Source of the DNA: Planctomycetaceae bacterium
GTDB lineage: Bacteria; Planctomycetota; Planctomycetia; Pirellulales; Thermoguttaceae
Reading direction: 5' to 3'
Assembly: GCA_009776995.1 (NCBI GenBank)
Contig: WRMR01000082.1
Location: forward strand, 1 to 12,917
DNA: 12,917 nucleotides
The notes beneath the pieces are model-generated. The model did no database searches. It was not told the origin of the DNA and saw only the letters and a list, made by a program, of their open reading frames with translations. This document shows, piece by piece, positions 6,429 to 12,917 of this stretch. Numbering within the stretch: the first letter of the stretch is position 1; the number at the start of each line of letters is the position of its first letter. The position numbers were made by a program, and so were the translations under genes.

Positions 6429-8564
6429 ATGACATTCCCTACGAAACACTTGATTTGGCTTCTGTTTCTGTTGGCGTGTACGGTTCACCGGGGATTTGGG
6501 CAACCGGTTTCAGTGGTCGATCCACTGGGGATGATCGACGAGCGGTTTGGGACATTCACTTATCTCGATCCGTGCGACATCCTGCTTGACGCGGACGGCA
6601 ATTTCCTGTTCGTGTTGAATGCCGGTTCGCGGGATTTGCGGAAAATCTCACTGATCGACGAACGCCCGCCGCAGATTTTCCAGTTCAACATTGAGCCGGT
6701 CCGCATGACACGGACGCCGGACGGAAAGCACATTGCCATCGTTGGCGGCGGGATGTGGGGAAAGCTGTTGCTGGTTGACGCCGAAATGCTCCGGCTTGAA
6801 AAAATCATTGCGGTTGGGCATACGCCGTCCGACGTCACGGTATTTCAGTCGGGCGGTGCCATGACCGCGTATGTGGCCAACCGTTTCAGCGGTGATATTT
6901 CCGTCGTTGATCTTGCAGCGGGTCAGGAAACGGCACGCTGGGAAGCCGGGCGCGAGCCGATTGCGCTCGATTTGACGCCGGACGGAACGCGGCTTGTGAC
7001 AGTCAGCCACCTGCCGGAAGATTCGATGCAGTATCTCAACCCGCGCTGTCGTGTGCGGATTTTTGACACGGCAACGGGTGACGCGATGGTTGTCCCGCTG
7101 TTCCACGGTTCGATGAACGCCCGTGATCTGGTGATTTCACCCGATGGACGTTATGCTTTCACCAGTTGCCTTTTGGCGCACTTCGAGCAAGTCCCATCCA
7201 TGGTCGATAACGGCTGGATCAACGAGAACGTGCTTGCCGTGGTTGATTTGGAAACGAATGCGTTTGCCGACATGGTTTATCTCGACGAATCGGGGCACGG
7301 GGCGGCCAATCCGTGGGGGTTGGCCGTTTCGGATGACAACCGCTACCTGGCCGTTGCACACACCGGTTCGTGCGAAGTTTCGCTACTGAACCTGCCGCGA
7401 ATCATTCAGCGGCTTGACAACCGACCGCATCGTAACGCGCAGGGGTATGGGCAATACCCGCATTCGGGACGCAACGACGCGGGTTCGACCATGCCGCCCT
7501 GCGTTCGTATTCCGCTTGGGATGAAAGGCATGAGACGGCTTGTCATGGATGTGCAGGGCGACGGCGGACAGGGTCGTGTTTTCTGCACTGCGGCGTATGA
7601 AGACGTGATCGGGCGGTTCGATTTCAAGATCAGCGATCCGGTTATGCGTTCGTATGATTACAATACCGATCCTGACGGACCGCCGAAACCAAAACACGTT
7701 TCGCCGTTGCAAAAAATCGTCGATTATGCCAACGGCGAGGTCGCGTTTGAGTTGCTTGATGAGTTGCCGTATCAATCGGACAACTTGCCGAAAGCCGCTG
7801 CACCGGCACGGCTGACATTCGAGCGGCTGGAGCCGTTGGTTTCACACGAGGGTTTTGCGGTCGAGCGGAGTCTTGCGAGACTTGGCCCGCCTGTCATCTG
7901 GGACATCATCCGGCGCGGCGAGGTGCTGTTCCATGACGGGGTGTATTGCCGGCAACAATGGCAGAGTTGCGCCAGTTGCCACCCGGACGCCCGTGCGGAC
8001 GGCGTCAATTGGGACTTGCTCAACGATGGGAACAACAACCCGAAAAACACCAAGAGCATGTTATACTCCCACGAAACCCCGCCGGCCATGGCGACGGGTG
8101 TTCGCGCGGATGCAGAAACGGCGGTTCGGGCGGGGGTGCATAGCATTTTGTTCGTGTACCTGTCATCGGAGAACGACTACTGCGCCATGGACGAGTATCT
8201 CAAATCGTTGCGACCGGTGCCAAGTCCGTTTTTGGTTGACGGCCAATTGAGCGATTCGGCCAAACGCGGAAAACTGCTCTTCAACGACGCACGGACCGGT
8301 TGCTCGGTCTGCCACCCGGAGTCGAATTATTACACCGACCTGAAACTGCACGATGTCGGCACACAAGGTTACGACTATTACAAGGCGTATGACACACCGA
8401 CGCTCATCGAAGTCTGGCGAACGGCCCCTTACCTGCACGACGGTCGCTATGAAACGATCCGTGAATTGATCGTCGAAGGCAAACACTTCGCCCCGGACGA
8501 CCGGCTCGACCTGTTGACCGAACAGGAAATCGACGATCTTGTAACGTTTGTTTTGTCGTTGTAG
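6429..8564 (+). CDS. Exported beta-propeller / di-heme c-type cytochrome (CcpA/MauG-like C-terminus)
   Basis: A 711-residue two-part exported protein. Residues 1-25 are a signal peptide (IWLLFLLACTVHRGFG); LLAC could also act as a weak lipobox. Residues about 30-370 form a YVTN/NHL-type beta-propeller, with repeats such as DGKHIAIVGGG, AYVANRFSGDISVVDLAAG and DLTPDGTRLVTVSHL. The last 220 residues hold two heme c sites, CASCH (514-518) and CSVCH (625-629), with APYLHDGRYETIRELI near the end, as in bacterial di-heme peroxidases and MauG. I place the start at 6429 because the upstream ATG lies in the promoter -10. Likely role: an electron-transfer or peroxidase enzyme in the periplasm, with the propeller as partner- or substrate-binding module. 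The substrate is unknown. Preceded 229 bases upstream by apbE but with its own promoter. Confidence 0.85.
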   Translation: MTFPTKHLIWLLFLLACTVHRGFGQPVSVVDPLGMIDERFGTFTYLDPCDILLDADGNFLFVLNAGSRDLRKISLIDERPPQIFQFNIEPVRMTRTPDGKHIAIVGGGMWGKLLLVDAEMLRLEKIIAVGHTPSDVTVFQSGGAMTAYVANRFSGDISVVDLAAGQETARWEAGREPIALDLTPDGTRLVTVSHLPEDSMQYLNPRCRVRIFDTATGDAMVVPLFHGSMNARDLVISPDGRYAFTSCLLAHFEQVPSMVDNGWINENVLAVVDLETNAFADMVYLDESGHGAANPWGLAVSDDNRYLAVAHTGSCEVSLLNLPRIIQRLDNRPHRNAQGYGQYPHSGRNDAGSTMPPCVRIPLGMKGMRRLVMDVQGDGGQGRVFCTAAYEDVIGRFDFKISDPVMRSYDYNTDPDGPPKPKHVSPLQKIVDYANGEVAFELLDELPYQSDNLPKAAAPARLTFERLEPLVSHEGFAVERSLARLGPPVIWDIIRRGEVLFHDGVYCRQQWQSCASCHPDARADGVNWDLLNDGNNNPKNTKSMLYSHETPPAMATGVRADAETAVRAGVHSILFVYLSSENDYCAMDEYLKSLRPVPSPFLVDGQLSDSAKRGKLLFNDARTGCSVCHPESNYYTDLKLHDVGTQGYDYYKAYDTPTLIEVWRTAPYLHDGRYETIRELIVEGKHFAPDDRLDLLTEQEIDDLVTFVLSL

Positions 8565-8629
8565 TTTTGTTTTCTTTGCCCCCCCATCCCTCACCCCTCG
8601 ACCCTTAGAAAAAGCCGGAAACGATTCGC

Positions 8630-8668
8630 TTCAAAGTGTTTTTCACTCTGCGTTCTGCTCTCTGCGCT
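8630..8668 (+). repeat. Left copy of a perfect 39-bp inverted repeat
   Basis: This 39-base stretch, built of TCTGC-rich heptamers, is found exactly, in reverse complement, at 12495-12533. It continues with related low-complexity sequence (ACTTTGCACTCTGC) up to 8700. The region 8565-8710 has no gene. Confidence 0.8.
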
Positions 8669-8710
8669 TACTCCGCTTCCCCCCCACTTTGCACTCTGCT
8701 CACAGCTCAA

Positions 8711-9011
8711 GGCGACAATTTCACCGCTCAAAGAGGAAAAATCACCGCTGCGAGGCGACAATTTCACCGCTCAAAGAGGAAAAATCACCGCTGCGAGGCG
8801 ATGATTTCACCGCTCAAAGAGGAAAAATCACCGCTACGTGGCGATGATTTCACCGCTCAAAGAGGAAAAATCACCGCTACGAGGCGGTGATTTCACCGCT
8901 CAAAGAGGCAACATCACCGCTGCGAGGCGGTGATTTCACCGCACAATGTGACAACGTTATCGCTGCGAGGGGACTATATTTCGTCGCACAATGGGACAAT
9001 ATTTCAAGTTC
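8711..9011 (+). repeat. 43-bp tandem repeat array, seven copies
   Basis: Seven head-to-tail units of exactly 43 bp start at 8711, 8754, 8797, 8840, 8883, 8926 and 8969. The first four are nearly identical, the fifth differs slightly, the sixth and seventh are increasingly diverged towards the downstream gene. Each unit contains two TCACCGCT boxes spaced 21 and then 22 bases, so the array is also a roughly two-helical-turn repeat. Units 5 and 6 carry the perfect palindrome GCGGTGATTTCACCGC. Because 43 is not a multiple of three, the open frames across it change register each unit and are not likely protein-coding. It lies between the cytochrome stop and the promoter of the next gene. Confidence 0.9.
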
Positions 9012-9012
9012 A

Positions 9013-9027
9013 CACGAAGATTTCGTG
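9013..9027. promoter_or_regulatory. Operator-like palindrome upstream of the oxidoreductase gene
   Basis: Perfect inverted repeat CACGAA-GAT-TTCGTG, just after the tandem array and 27 bases before the candidate -35 box. Position and symmetry fit a dimeric regulator site; no binding protein can be named. Confidence 0.35.
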
Positions 9028-9054
9028 CGGTTTTCTGAAAAATTATTTGCTTTC

Positions 9055-9083
9055 TTGACTTTCCTTTTTCCTGCAAGTAAAAC
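9055..9083 (+). promoter_or_regulatory. Candidate promoter of the Gfo/Idh/MocA gene
   Basis: TTGACT (9055-9060) and TAAAAC (9078-9083) with a 17-base spacer, about 65 bases before the start codon. Confidence 0.4.
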
Positions 9084-9150
9084 TAGAAGGCACAATTTAC
9101 GTCCGAGTTGTTTCGGACAACAAAATCGCTACATTTCAAAGGGAGTTTCC

Positions 9151-10452
9151 ATGTTACGTACCAATTCGACACGTCGTCAGTTTTTGAAACAATCCGCCCT
9201 GGCTGGAGCAGCCGTGACTGCTGGCCTGTCCCTGACGCGCAGCGTCCATGCCCAGGGAAGCGGCACCATCAAAGTTGGTCTGATCGGCAGTGGCGGCCGT
9301 GGAAGTGGAGCGGTCGTCCAAGCCCTGAATACGGGAAAAGACGTAAAATTCGTCGCCATCGGTGACTATTTCAAAGTCCGGGCGCAAAACGTCCTGAACA
9401 CTCTGAAAGCACAATATCCGGAACAGGTGGATGTGCCGGACGAAAACGTATTCGACGGTTTCGAAAACTATGCCGGCGTGATTGCCTCCGAAGCGGATGT
9501 GGTTCTCATCGCCTGTGCCGCCAAGTTCCATCCGCTCTATTCCAAAAAAGCCGTCGAAGCGGGCAAGCACGTTTTTGTGGAAAAACCGAACGCCATTGAC
9601 GCAGCGGGAATTCAGACACTGGAAGAGGCGGTCGCCCTTGCCCGACAGAAGAACGTCTCGTACCTGTCAGGTTTGCATAGTCGGTATTGTCTTTCGGGTC
9701 AAGCACTTGTGGAGCAAATTCATAACGGCGCAATCGGCGAAATTCGGGCGATCCAGAGTAGCTTCCTGCGTGCCCCCTACGGCGTGCGAGGTGCCTATAA
9801 CGGCATCACCGAACTGGATTTCCAGATTTACAATCAATACATGTTCCACTGGCTTTCCGGCGACGACTTTATTCAATCGCTGGTTCACAACGTTGACCGT
9901 ATGCTCTGGACACTCGGCAAAGTCCCGAAGGCGGCGGATGGGATGGGCGGACGTGCCACTTCGATCGGGCATCAGTACGGTAACGTGTTCGATCACCATT
10001 CCGTCGTCTTTTACTTCGGCGAAGAAAACTGTCGTTTGTTCGCCGCGTGCCGTACCGCAGCAGGTTGCTACGACAGTTACAACGACGATATTTTAGGCAC
10101 CAAGGGCGTGGCGGACTGGAATTCCGCGTCCATTCGCGGCGAAACAAACTGGAAGTATTCGGGGGCAAATGGCTACGGCCACCAGGAAGAGCAAACTGCC
10201 CTGTTTCACGCTATACGAAACGGGGAACGGATTGACAGCGGAGATTATGTCATCAACAGCACCATGACGGCAATTCTCGGGCAAATGGCGTGCTATACCG
10301 GCCAGATGATTTCATGGGACGATCTTTACAAATCGAAATTCCTGGTCAAACCGGCTCCGGAAGACTGCGTTGCTGGAATGGACCCACCCGTGGTGCCCGG
10401 ACCGGATGGCCTTTATCCGGTGCCGGTGCCGGGGACAAATCCCTGGTTTTAG
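9151..10452 (+). CDS. Tat-exported Gfo/Idh/MocA family oxidoreductase
   Basis: A 433-residue NAD(P)-dependent dehydrogenase-like protein of the glucose-fructose oxidoreductase / inositol dehydrogenase / MocA family, large in planctomycetes, where many members act on sugars or polyols. The N-terminus STRRQFLKQSALAGAA is a twin-arginine signal, with likely cleavage after VHA (residue 34), so it would be folded in the cytoplasm and exported. The Rossmann domain follows: IKVGLIGSGGRGSG (40-53), then VEKPNA with the family EKP motif at 144-146, and the C-terminal substrate domain with SGDDFIQSLVHNVDRMLW. GGGAG five bases before ATG 9151 decides the start; the open frame upstream runs into the tandem array and is not the gene. 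The substrate is not identifiable and no sugar-metabolism partner is adjacent. Confidence 0.93.
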   Translation: MLRTNSTRRQFLKQSALAGAAVTAGLSLTRSVHAQGSGTIKVGLIGSGGRGSGAVVQALNTGKDVKFVAIGDYFKVRAQNVLNTLKAQYPEQVDVPDENVFDGFENYAGVIASEADVVLIACAAKFHPLYSKKAVEAGKHVFVEKPNAIDAAGIQTLEEAVALARQKNVSYLSGLHSRYCLSGQALVEQIHNGAIGEIRAIQSSFLRAPYGVRGAYNGITELDFQIYNQYMFHWLSGDDFIQSLVHNVDRMLWTLGKVPKAADGMGGRATSIGHQYGNVFDHHSVVFYFGEENCRLFAACRTAAGCYDSYNDDILGTKGVADWNSASIRGETNWKYSGANGYGHQEEQTALFHAIRNGERIDSGDYVINSTMTAILGQMACYTGQMISWDDLYKSKFLVKPAPEDCVAGMDPPVVPGPDGLYPVPVPGTNPWF

Positions 10453-10454
10453 AG

Positions 10455-10480
10455 CAAAGTGCAGAACGCAGAATGCAGAG
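10455..10480 (+). repeat. Short heptamer-type dispersed repeat
   Basis: Directly after the oxidoreductase stop, a run of CAGAACG / CAGAATG / CAGAG units resembles, in inverted orientation to 8640-8700, the low-complexity repeats at 8630-8700 and 12495-12590. Confidence 0.5.
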
Positions 10481-10578
10481 ATGACAATGGCGGTCGGGAA
10501 CGGGGTACAGCGCACTGACAGGATCATCCTGCGTTGATCTGGTTACTTCACTTTGTGACCTTCCCGACTGTCATTTTT
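10481..10578 (+). terminator. Branched stem with T-run after the oxidoreductase gene
   Basis: ATGACA (10481-10486) plus GTCGGGAA (10493-10500) pair with TTCCCGAC and TGTCAT (10561-10574), leaving a six-base bulge. A T-run (10574-10578) follows. Inside is the hairpin CAGGAT-C-ATCCTG. This has the shape of a large intrinsic terminator or a structured 3' RNA. Confidence 0.5.
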
Positions 10579-10628
10579 ACACGCTTATTGAAAAATGCCC
10601 ATGTTTCTTTCTTGTTGCGATTTACCTC

Positions 10629-10657
10629 TTGGCTTGCAATCCTGATGCAATTATAAT
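10629..10657 (+). promoter_or_regulatory. Candidate aroDE promoter
   Basis: TTGGCT (10629-10634) and a perfect TATAAT (10652-10657), 17 bases apart. This also shows that the in-frame TTG at 10629 is inside the promoter and is not the start codon. Confidence 0.55.
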
Positions 10658-10712
10658 GGTCTCATACGGCTTGACAAAACACTCTGTTTTTATCACTTTG
10701 AGGAAACCCGGA

Positions 10713-12209
10713 ATGTATTGTGTCAGTATTGCATGCGGCAGTCACTCGCGGATGATTGAGGAATATCGGCAACTCATGGCCGACGATGTGCCGCTGGTCG
10801 AATTGCGGTTGGATTTTCTGCGTCGCGAGCCGGATTTGCCGCGTTTGCTTGCGGAAAAAAATTCGCAGGTGATTGTCACCTGCCGTAAGCCGGAAGACGG
10901 GGGATTGTGGCGGGAACCGGAGGAGAAACGGCTCAAGGTGCTGCGTCAGGCGATCATCGACGGCGTTGAGTACGTCGATCTGGAAGCGGATACGGCCAAA
11001 CTCATTCCCCGGCACGGCAAAACCAGACGCATCATCAGCTATCACAACCTGACGGAGACGCCGGAGGACTTGCAGACCATCTGGGACCGCCTCGCCCAAT
11101 GTGACCCGGACATCATCAAAATCGCGGTCATGCCCAAGCGGATTCGCGACGTGTTCCGCGTGTTCGACCTGCAAAAGGCCAATGCCGGAAAAATTCCGAC
11201 GATTGCCATCAGCATGGGCGAAACCGGCTTTATGACGCGGGTTCTGGCCCCGAAATTCGGTGCGCCGTTCACCTATTCAACGTTTTCGTCGAAGCGGGTC
11301 ATCGCGCCGGGGTTGCCGACCTACAAATCGTTGCGGGACGTCTATCGTTATGACAGCATCGACGAGGACACCGAGGTGTTCGGCGTCGTGGGCGACCCGA
11401 TCGGACACAGTCTCAGCCCGTTGATTCACAACAAGTCGTTCGTTGTTGCGGAAATGAACCGCATTTATCTGCCGTTCCTTGTCCACCCGGAGGATTTGGG
11501 CGATTTTCTCGACTTGGCACCTTCGGTCAATGTTCGCGGGTTGAGTGTCACGATCCCGCACAAGGTCGCAGTTGTCGGCAAGCTGACCCGTTGCGACCCG
11601 GCGGTCGAAGAGATCGGAGCGTGCAACACCGTCATTCTCGATAATTACGACCGTTTCGGCTACAACACCGATTACGCGGCGGCCCTTTTGAGCATCGAAG
11701 TCGCCATGGGCGGCAAAGTCGGGGAAATCAGTCCGGTCAAGGGGTGTTCGGCGCTTGTCCTCGGTGCAGGCGGCGCGGGCAAGGCCCTTGCATACGGCCT
11801 GCAAACACGCGGGGCAAGGGTCACCGTGACCGACAGCGACTCGGACCGTGCCATCGAAGTGGCACGGCAACTCGGTTGCAACGAAGTCGATTGGGAAATG
11901 CGGCACGGCTACAAGTGTTCGATTCTGGCCAATTGCACGCCGGTCGGAATGCACCCGAATGTCGATGAGACGCCGTTTGAGAAGTCGGCACTGAAAGAGG
12001 GGATGGTTGTTTTCGACGCTGTTTATAACCCGGAAAACACGCTGTTAATCAAAAACGCCCGGGCAAAGGGTTGCATCCCCGTCACGGGCATCGAAATGTT
12101 CGTCGGTCAGGCCTGTTTGCAGTTCCGGCTGTTTACCGGCAAACCCGGCTCGGCGACGCTCATGCGGCAGATACTCCGCAACGCCATCTCCGCCGTCCAT
12201 TATCATTGA
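10713..12209 (+). CDS. aroDE: Bifunctional 3-dehydroquinate dehydratase (type I) / shikimate dehydrogenase
   Basis: Two consecutive steps of the shikimate pathway to chorismate in one 498-residue cytoplasmic protein. Residues 1-220 are a type I dehydroquinase: VELRLDFLR (29-37), VTCR (55-58), catalytic His111 in ISYHNLTETP and the Schiff-base Lys136 in DIIKIAVMPK. From about 222 comes AroE: GVVGDPIGHSLSP (224-236), VTIPHK with catalytic Lys284, ACNTV (303-307), YNTD with Asp320, GAGGAGKA (351-358), NCTPVGMHP and a C-terminal GIEMFVGQACLQF. ATG 10713 is chosen from GAGG nine bases upstream, the promoter further up, and the usual domain start. AroDE fusions are known in plants, chlamydiae and planctomycetes. 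Odd: the residues that normally bind the NADP phosphate (NRT) are replaced by DSD (374-376). Confidence 0.96.
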   Translation: MYCVSIACGSHSRMIEEYRQLMADDVPLVELRLDFLRREPDLPRLLAEKNSQVIVTCRKPEDGGLWREPEEKRLKVLRQAIIDGVEYVDLEADTAKLIPRHGKTRRIISYHNLTETPEDLQTIWDRLAQCDPDIIKIAVMPKRIRDVFRVFDLQKANAGKIPTIAISMGETGFMTRVLAPKFGAPFTYSTFSSKRVIAPGLPTYKSLRDVYRYDSIDEDTEVFGVVGDPIGHSLSPLIHNKSFVVAEMNRIYLPFLVHPEDLGDFLDLAPSVNVRGLSVTIPHKVAVVGKLTRCDPAVEEIGACNTVILDNYDRFGYNTDYAAALLSIEVAMGGKVGEISPVKGCSALVLGAGGAGKALAYGLQTRGARVTVTDSDSDRAIEVARQLGCNEVDWEMRHGYKCSILANCTPVGMHPNVDETPFEKSALKEGMVVFDAVYNPENTLLIKNARAKGCIPVTGIEMFVGQACLQFRLFTGKPGSATLMRQILRNAISAVHYH

Positions 12210-12227
12210 GCGGGAGAAGGTTTATCA

Positions 12228-12362
12228 ATGTCAAATGATCAATTGAAAAAACGGCTGGCGGTTGGTTATCACGCAGAGCGACCACGCCGTGACCGCCGTC
12301 CCTTTTTCACGCGCGGCTCGCGCTGCCGAGGTTGTTTTGTCAGAAACATGAGGTGGAAATGA
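12228..12362 (+). CDS. Possible small ORF after aroDE, 44 residues
   Basis: An ATG 18 bases after the aroDE stop, with AAGG seven bases ahead, opens a frame MSNDQLKKRLAVGYHAERPR and on to a total of 44 very basic residues. The first 15 look like a genuine protein start; the rest runs into repeat-like GC-rich sequence, so this may be the stump of a longer gene cut by repeat insertion. I recognise no family. Confidence 0.25.
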   Translation: MSNDQLKKRLAVGYHAERPRRDRRPFFTRGSRCRGCFVRNMRWK

Positions 12363-12369
12363 GGTTTTA

Positions 12370-12486
12370 TTTCACGCAGAGGGCGCAAAGAACACAGAGA
12401 ATCCAAGACCAAACAAAATCTCTGCGCCCTCAGCGGCCTCTGCGCGAAATACAAAATCTTCGTGGTTCTTCGTGACCTTCGTGGTG
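12370..12486. repeat. Dispersed intergenic repeats (GCAGAGGCGC and TTCGTGG types)
   Basis: Two 31-base arms (12370-12400 and 12419-12449), built from CGCAGAG-type words, are imperfect inverted repeats (24 of 31 positions match) able to form a large hairpin. Then TTCGTG occurs three times at 9-10 base spacing (12459-12486). Both kinds are familiar as dispersed intergenic repeats in planctomycetes and other large bacterial genomes, and give spurious proteins rich in HEGHE or TKVTK. No real gene is seen here. Confidence 0.75.
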
Positions 12487-12494
12487 AAAAAGGG

Positions 12495-12590
12495 AGCGCA
12501 GAGAGCAGAACGCAGAGTGAAAAACACTTTGAACTTTGCGTTTTGAACTTTGCACTCTGCATTCTGCTCTCTGCATTCTGCATTTCCCGC
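12495..12590 (-). repeat. Right copy of the 39-bp inverted repeat plus heptamer run
   Basis: 12495-12533 is the exact reverse complement of 8630-8668. It is followed by AACTTTGCACTCTGC and further TCTGCAT-type units. From 12591 to 12615 I see nothing further. Confidence 0.8.
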
Positions 12591-12651
12591 CCGCATAATC
12601 CCTCTGCGCGTTATAATGCGTCGTCGGCAAGTCATAAAACACAGAACAGCC

Positions 12652-12904
12652 GATGTTCAAAACATCCTCCAGGACATAAAAAACATCCCTGACGATGTAA
12701 AAAACGTCCTCACAGGATGTAAAAAACATCCTCGACGATGTAAAAAACATCCTCGACGATGTAAAAAACATCCTCCAGGATGTAAAAAACATCCCCGACG
12801 ATGTAAAAAACATCCTCCAGGACGTTCAAAACATCCCCGATGCGGTAAAAAACGTCCCAAACGATGTGGAAAACACCCCATCTCAGGTCAAATATTTCCC
12901 CAAA
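12652..12904 (+). repeat. 21-bp tandem repeat array, about twelve copies, reading as DVKNILD heptads
   Basis: Twelve units, all 21 bp except the third (22 bp, 12694-12715), with consensus GATGTAAAAAACATCCTCGAC. Each holds an inverted repeat GATGT-AAAAA-ACATC, and the CATCCTCCAGGATG junctions are also palindromic. Read on the plus strand each unit is one heptad D-V-K-N-I-(L/P)-(D/Q), placing V and I at the a and d positions of a coiled coil. Units 4-12 are in one frame, ending at TAA 12905-12907; units 1-3 are in another, which has an ATG at 12616. The one extra base in unit 3 breaks what would be a protein of about 96 residues. Minus-strand frames are also open, so coding is not proved. Confidence 0.85.
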
Positions 12905-12917
12905 TAAGGAAAATATC

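Noticed and set aside
8548..8890. Open frames giving basic repeat peptides such as FTAQRGKITA
   Set aside because: They only cross the 43-bp array. The period is not a multiple of three, so each frame reads the units differently, and there is no ribosome site or conserved peptide.
8887..9150. N-terminal extension of the Gfo/Idh/MocA protein
   Set aside because: The extension lies in the tandem array and the promoter. ATG 9151 has a good ribosome site and begins a Tat signal.
10629..10712. Start of aroDE at TTG 10629
   Set aside because: It would begin inside the -35 box and add 28 residues not expected ahead of a type I dehydroquinase domain.
12269..12635. Minus-strand frames with TKVTKNHEDF and AEAAEGAE peptides
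   Set aside because: These peptides are the well-known spurious translation of dispersed intergenic repeats.
12652..12904. CRISPR array
   Set aside because: The units are contiguous 21-bp tandem copies with no unique spacers; the same holds for the 43-bp array at 8711-9011.

Overview
The window looks like a piece of a Planctomycetota chromosome. The signs are a fused AroD-AroE protein, a twin-arginine-exported Gfo/Idh/MocA oxidoreductase, a beta-propeller joined to a di-heme cytochrome, a PIG-L deacetylase with a PHDDD motif, roomy intergenic gaps, and the CGTGGTTCTTCGTG-type and CAGAATG-type dispersed repeats often seen in planctomycete and related genomes. This is inference from gene content; there is no rRNA or tRNA to confirm it.

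Layout. Positions 1-1320 are accessory DNA: the 3' end of an unidentified gene, then (minus strand) the 5' half of a group II intron that stops where domain IV should begin, and a small HTH regulator with a good promoter and a palindrome over its -10 box. From 1569 the housekeeping part starts: ilvC (branched-chain amino acids), a long perfect hairpin, a PIG-L family deacetylase, and folP (folate) pointing the other way. A 405-bp AT-rich gap with a MITE-like inverted repeat leads to an exported ApbE-like flavin transferase and a 711-residue exported beta-propeller/di-heme cytochrome. A 43-bp tandem repeat array (8711-9011) separates these from a Tat-exported Gfo/Idh/MocA oxidoreductase and the bifunctional aroDE gene. 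The right end (12210-12917) is almost all repeat DNA, ending in a 21-bp array that reads as heptads of an amphipathic helix.

How the genes relate. Most are single-gene units with their own candidate promoters, not an operon. ilvC, folP and aroDE are biosynthetic; apbE and the cytochrome are both exported redox-related proteins and sit next to each other, which suggests but does not prove a link. Both reductases whose cofactor loop can be read (IlvC and the AroE half of AroDE) have lost the expected NADPH phosphate-binding arginine and carry acidic residues in the loop, which hints at NAD(H) use.

The most interesting parts are the repeats: the 21-bp array whose copies vary while keeping a D-V-K-N-I heptad, the 43-bp array built from alternating 21- and 22-bp half units, and a perfect 39-bp inverted repeat that brackets the oxidoreductase and aroDE genes. 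I found no CRISPR array, no recognisable defence system and no intact mobile element.
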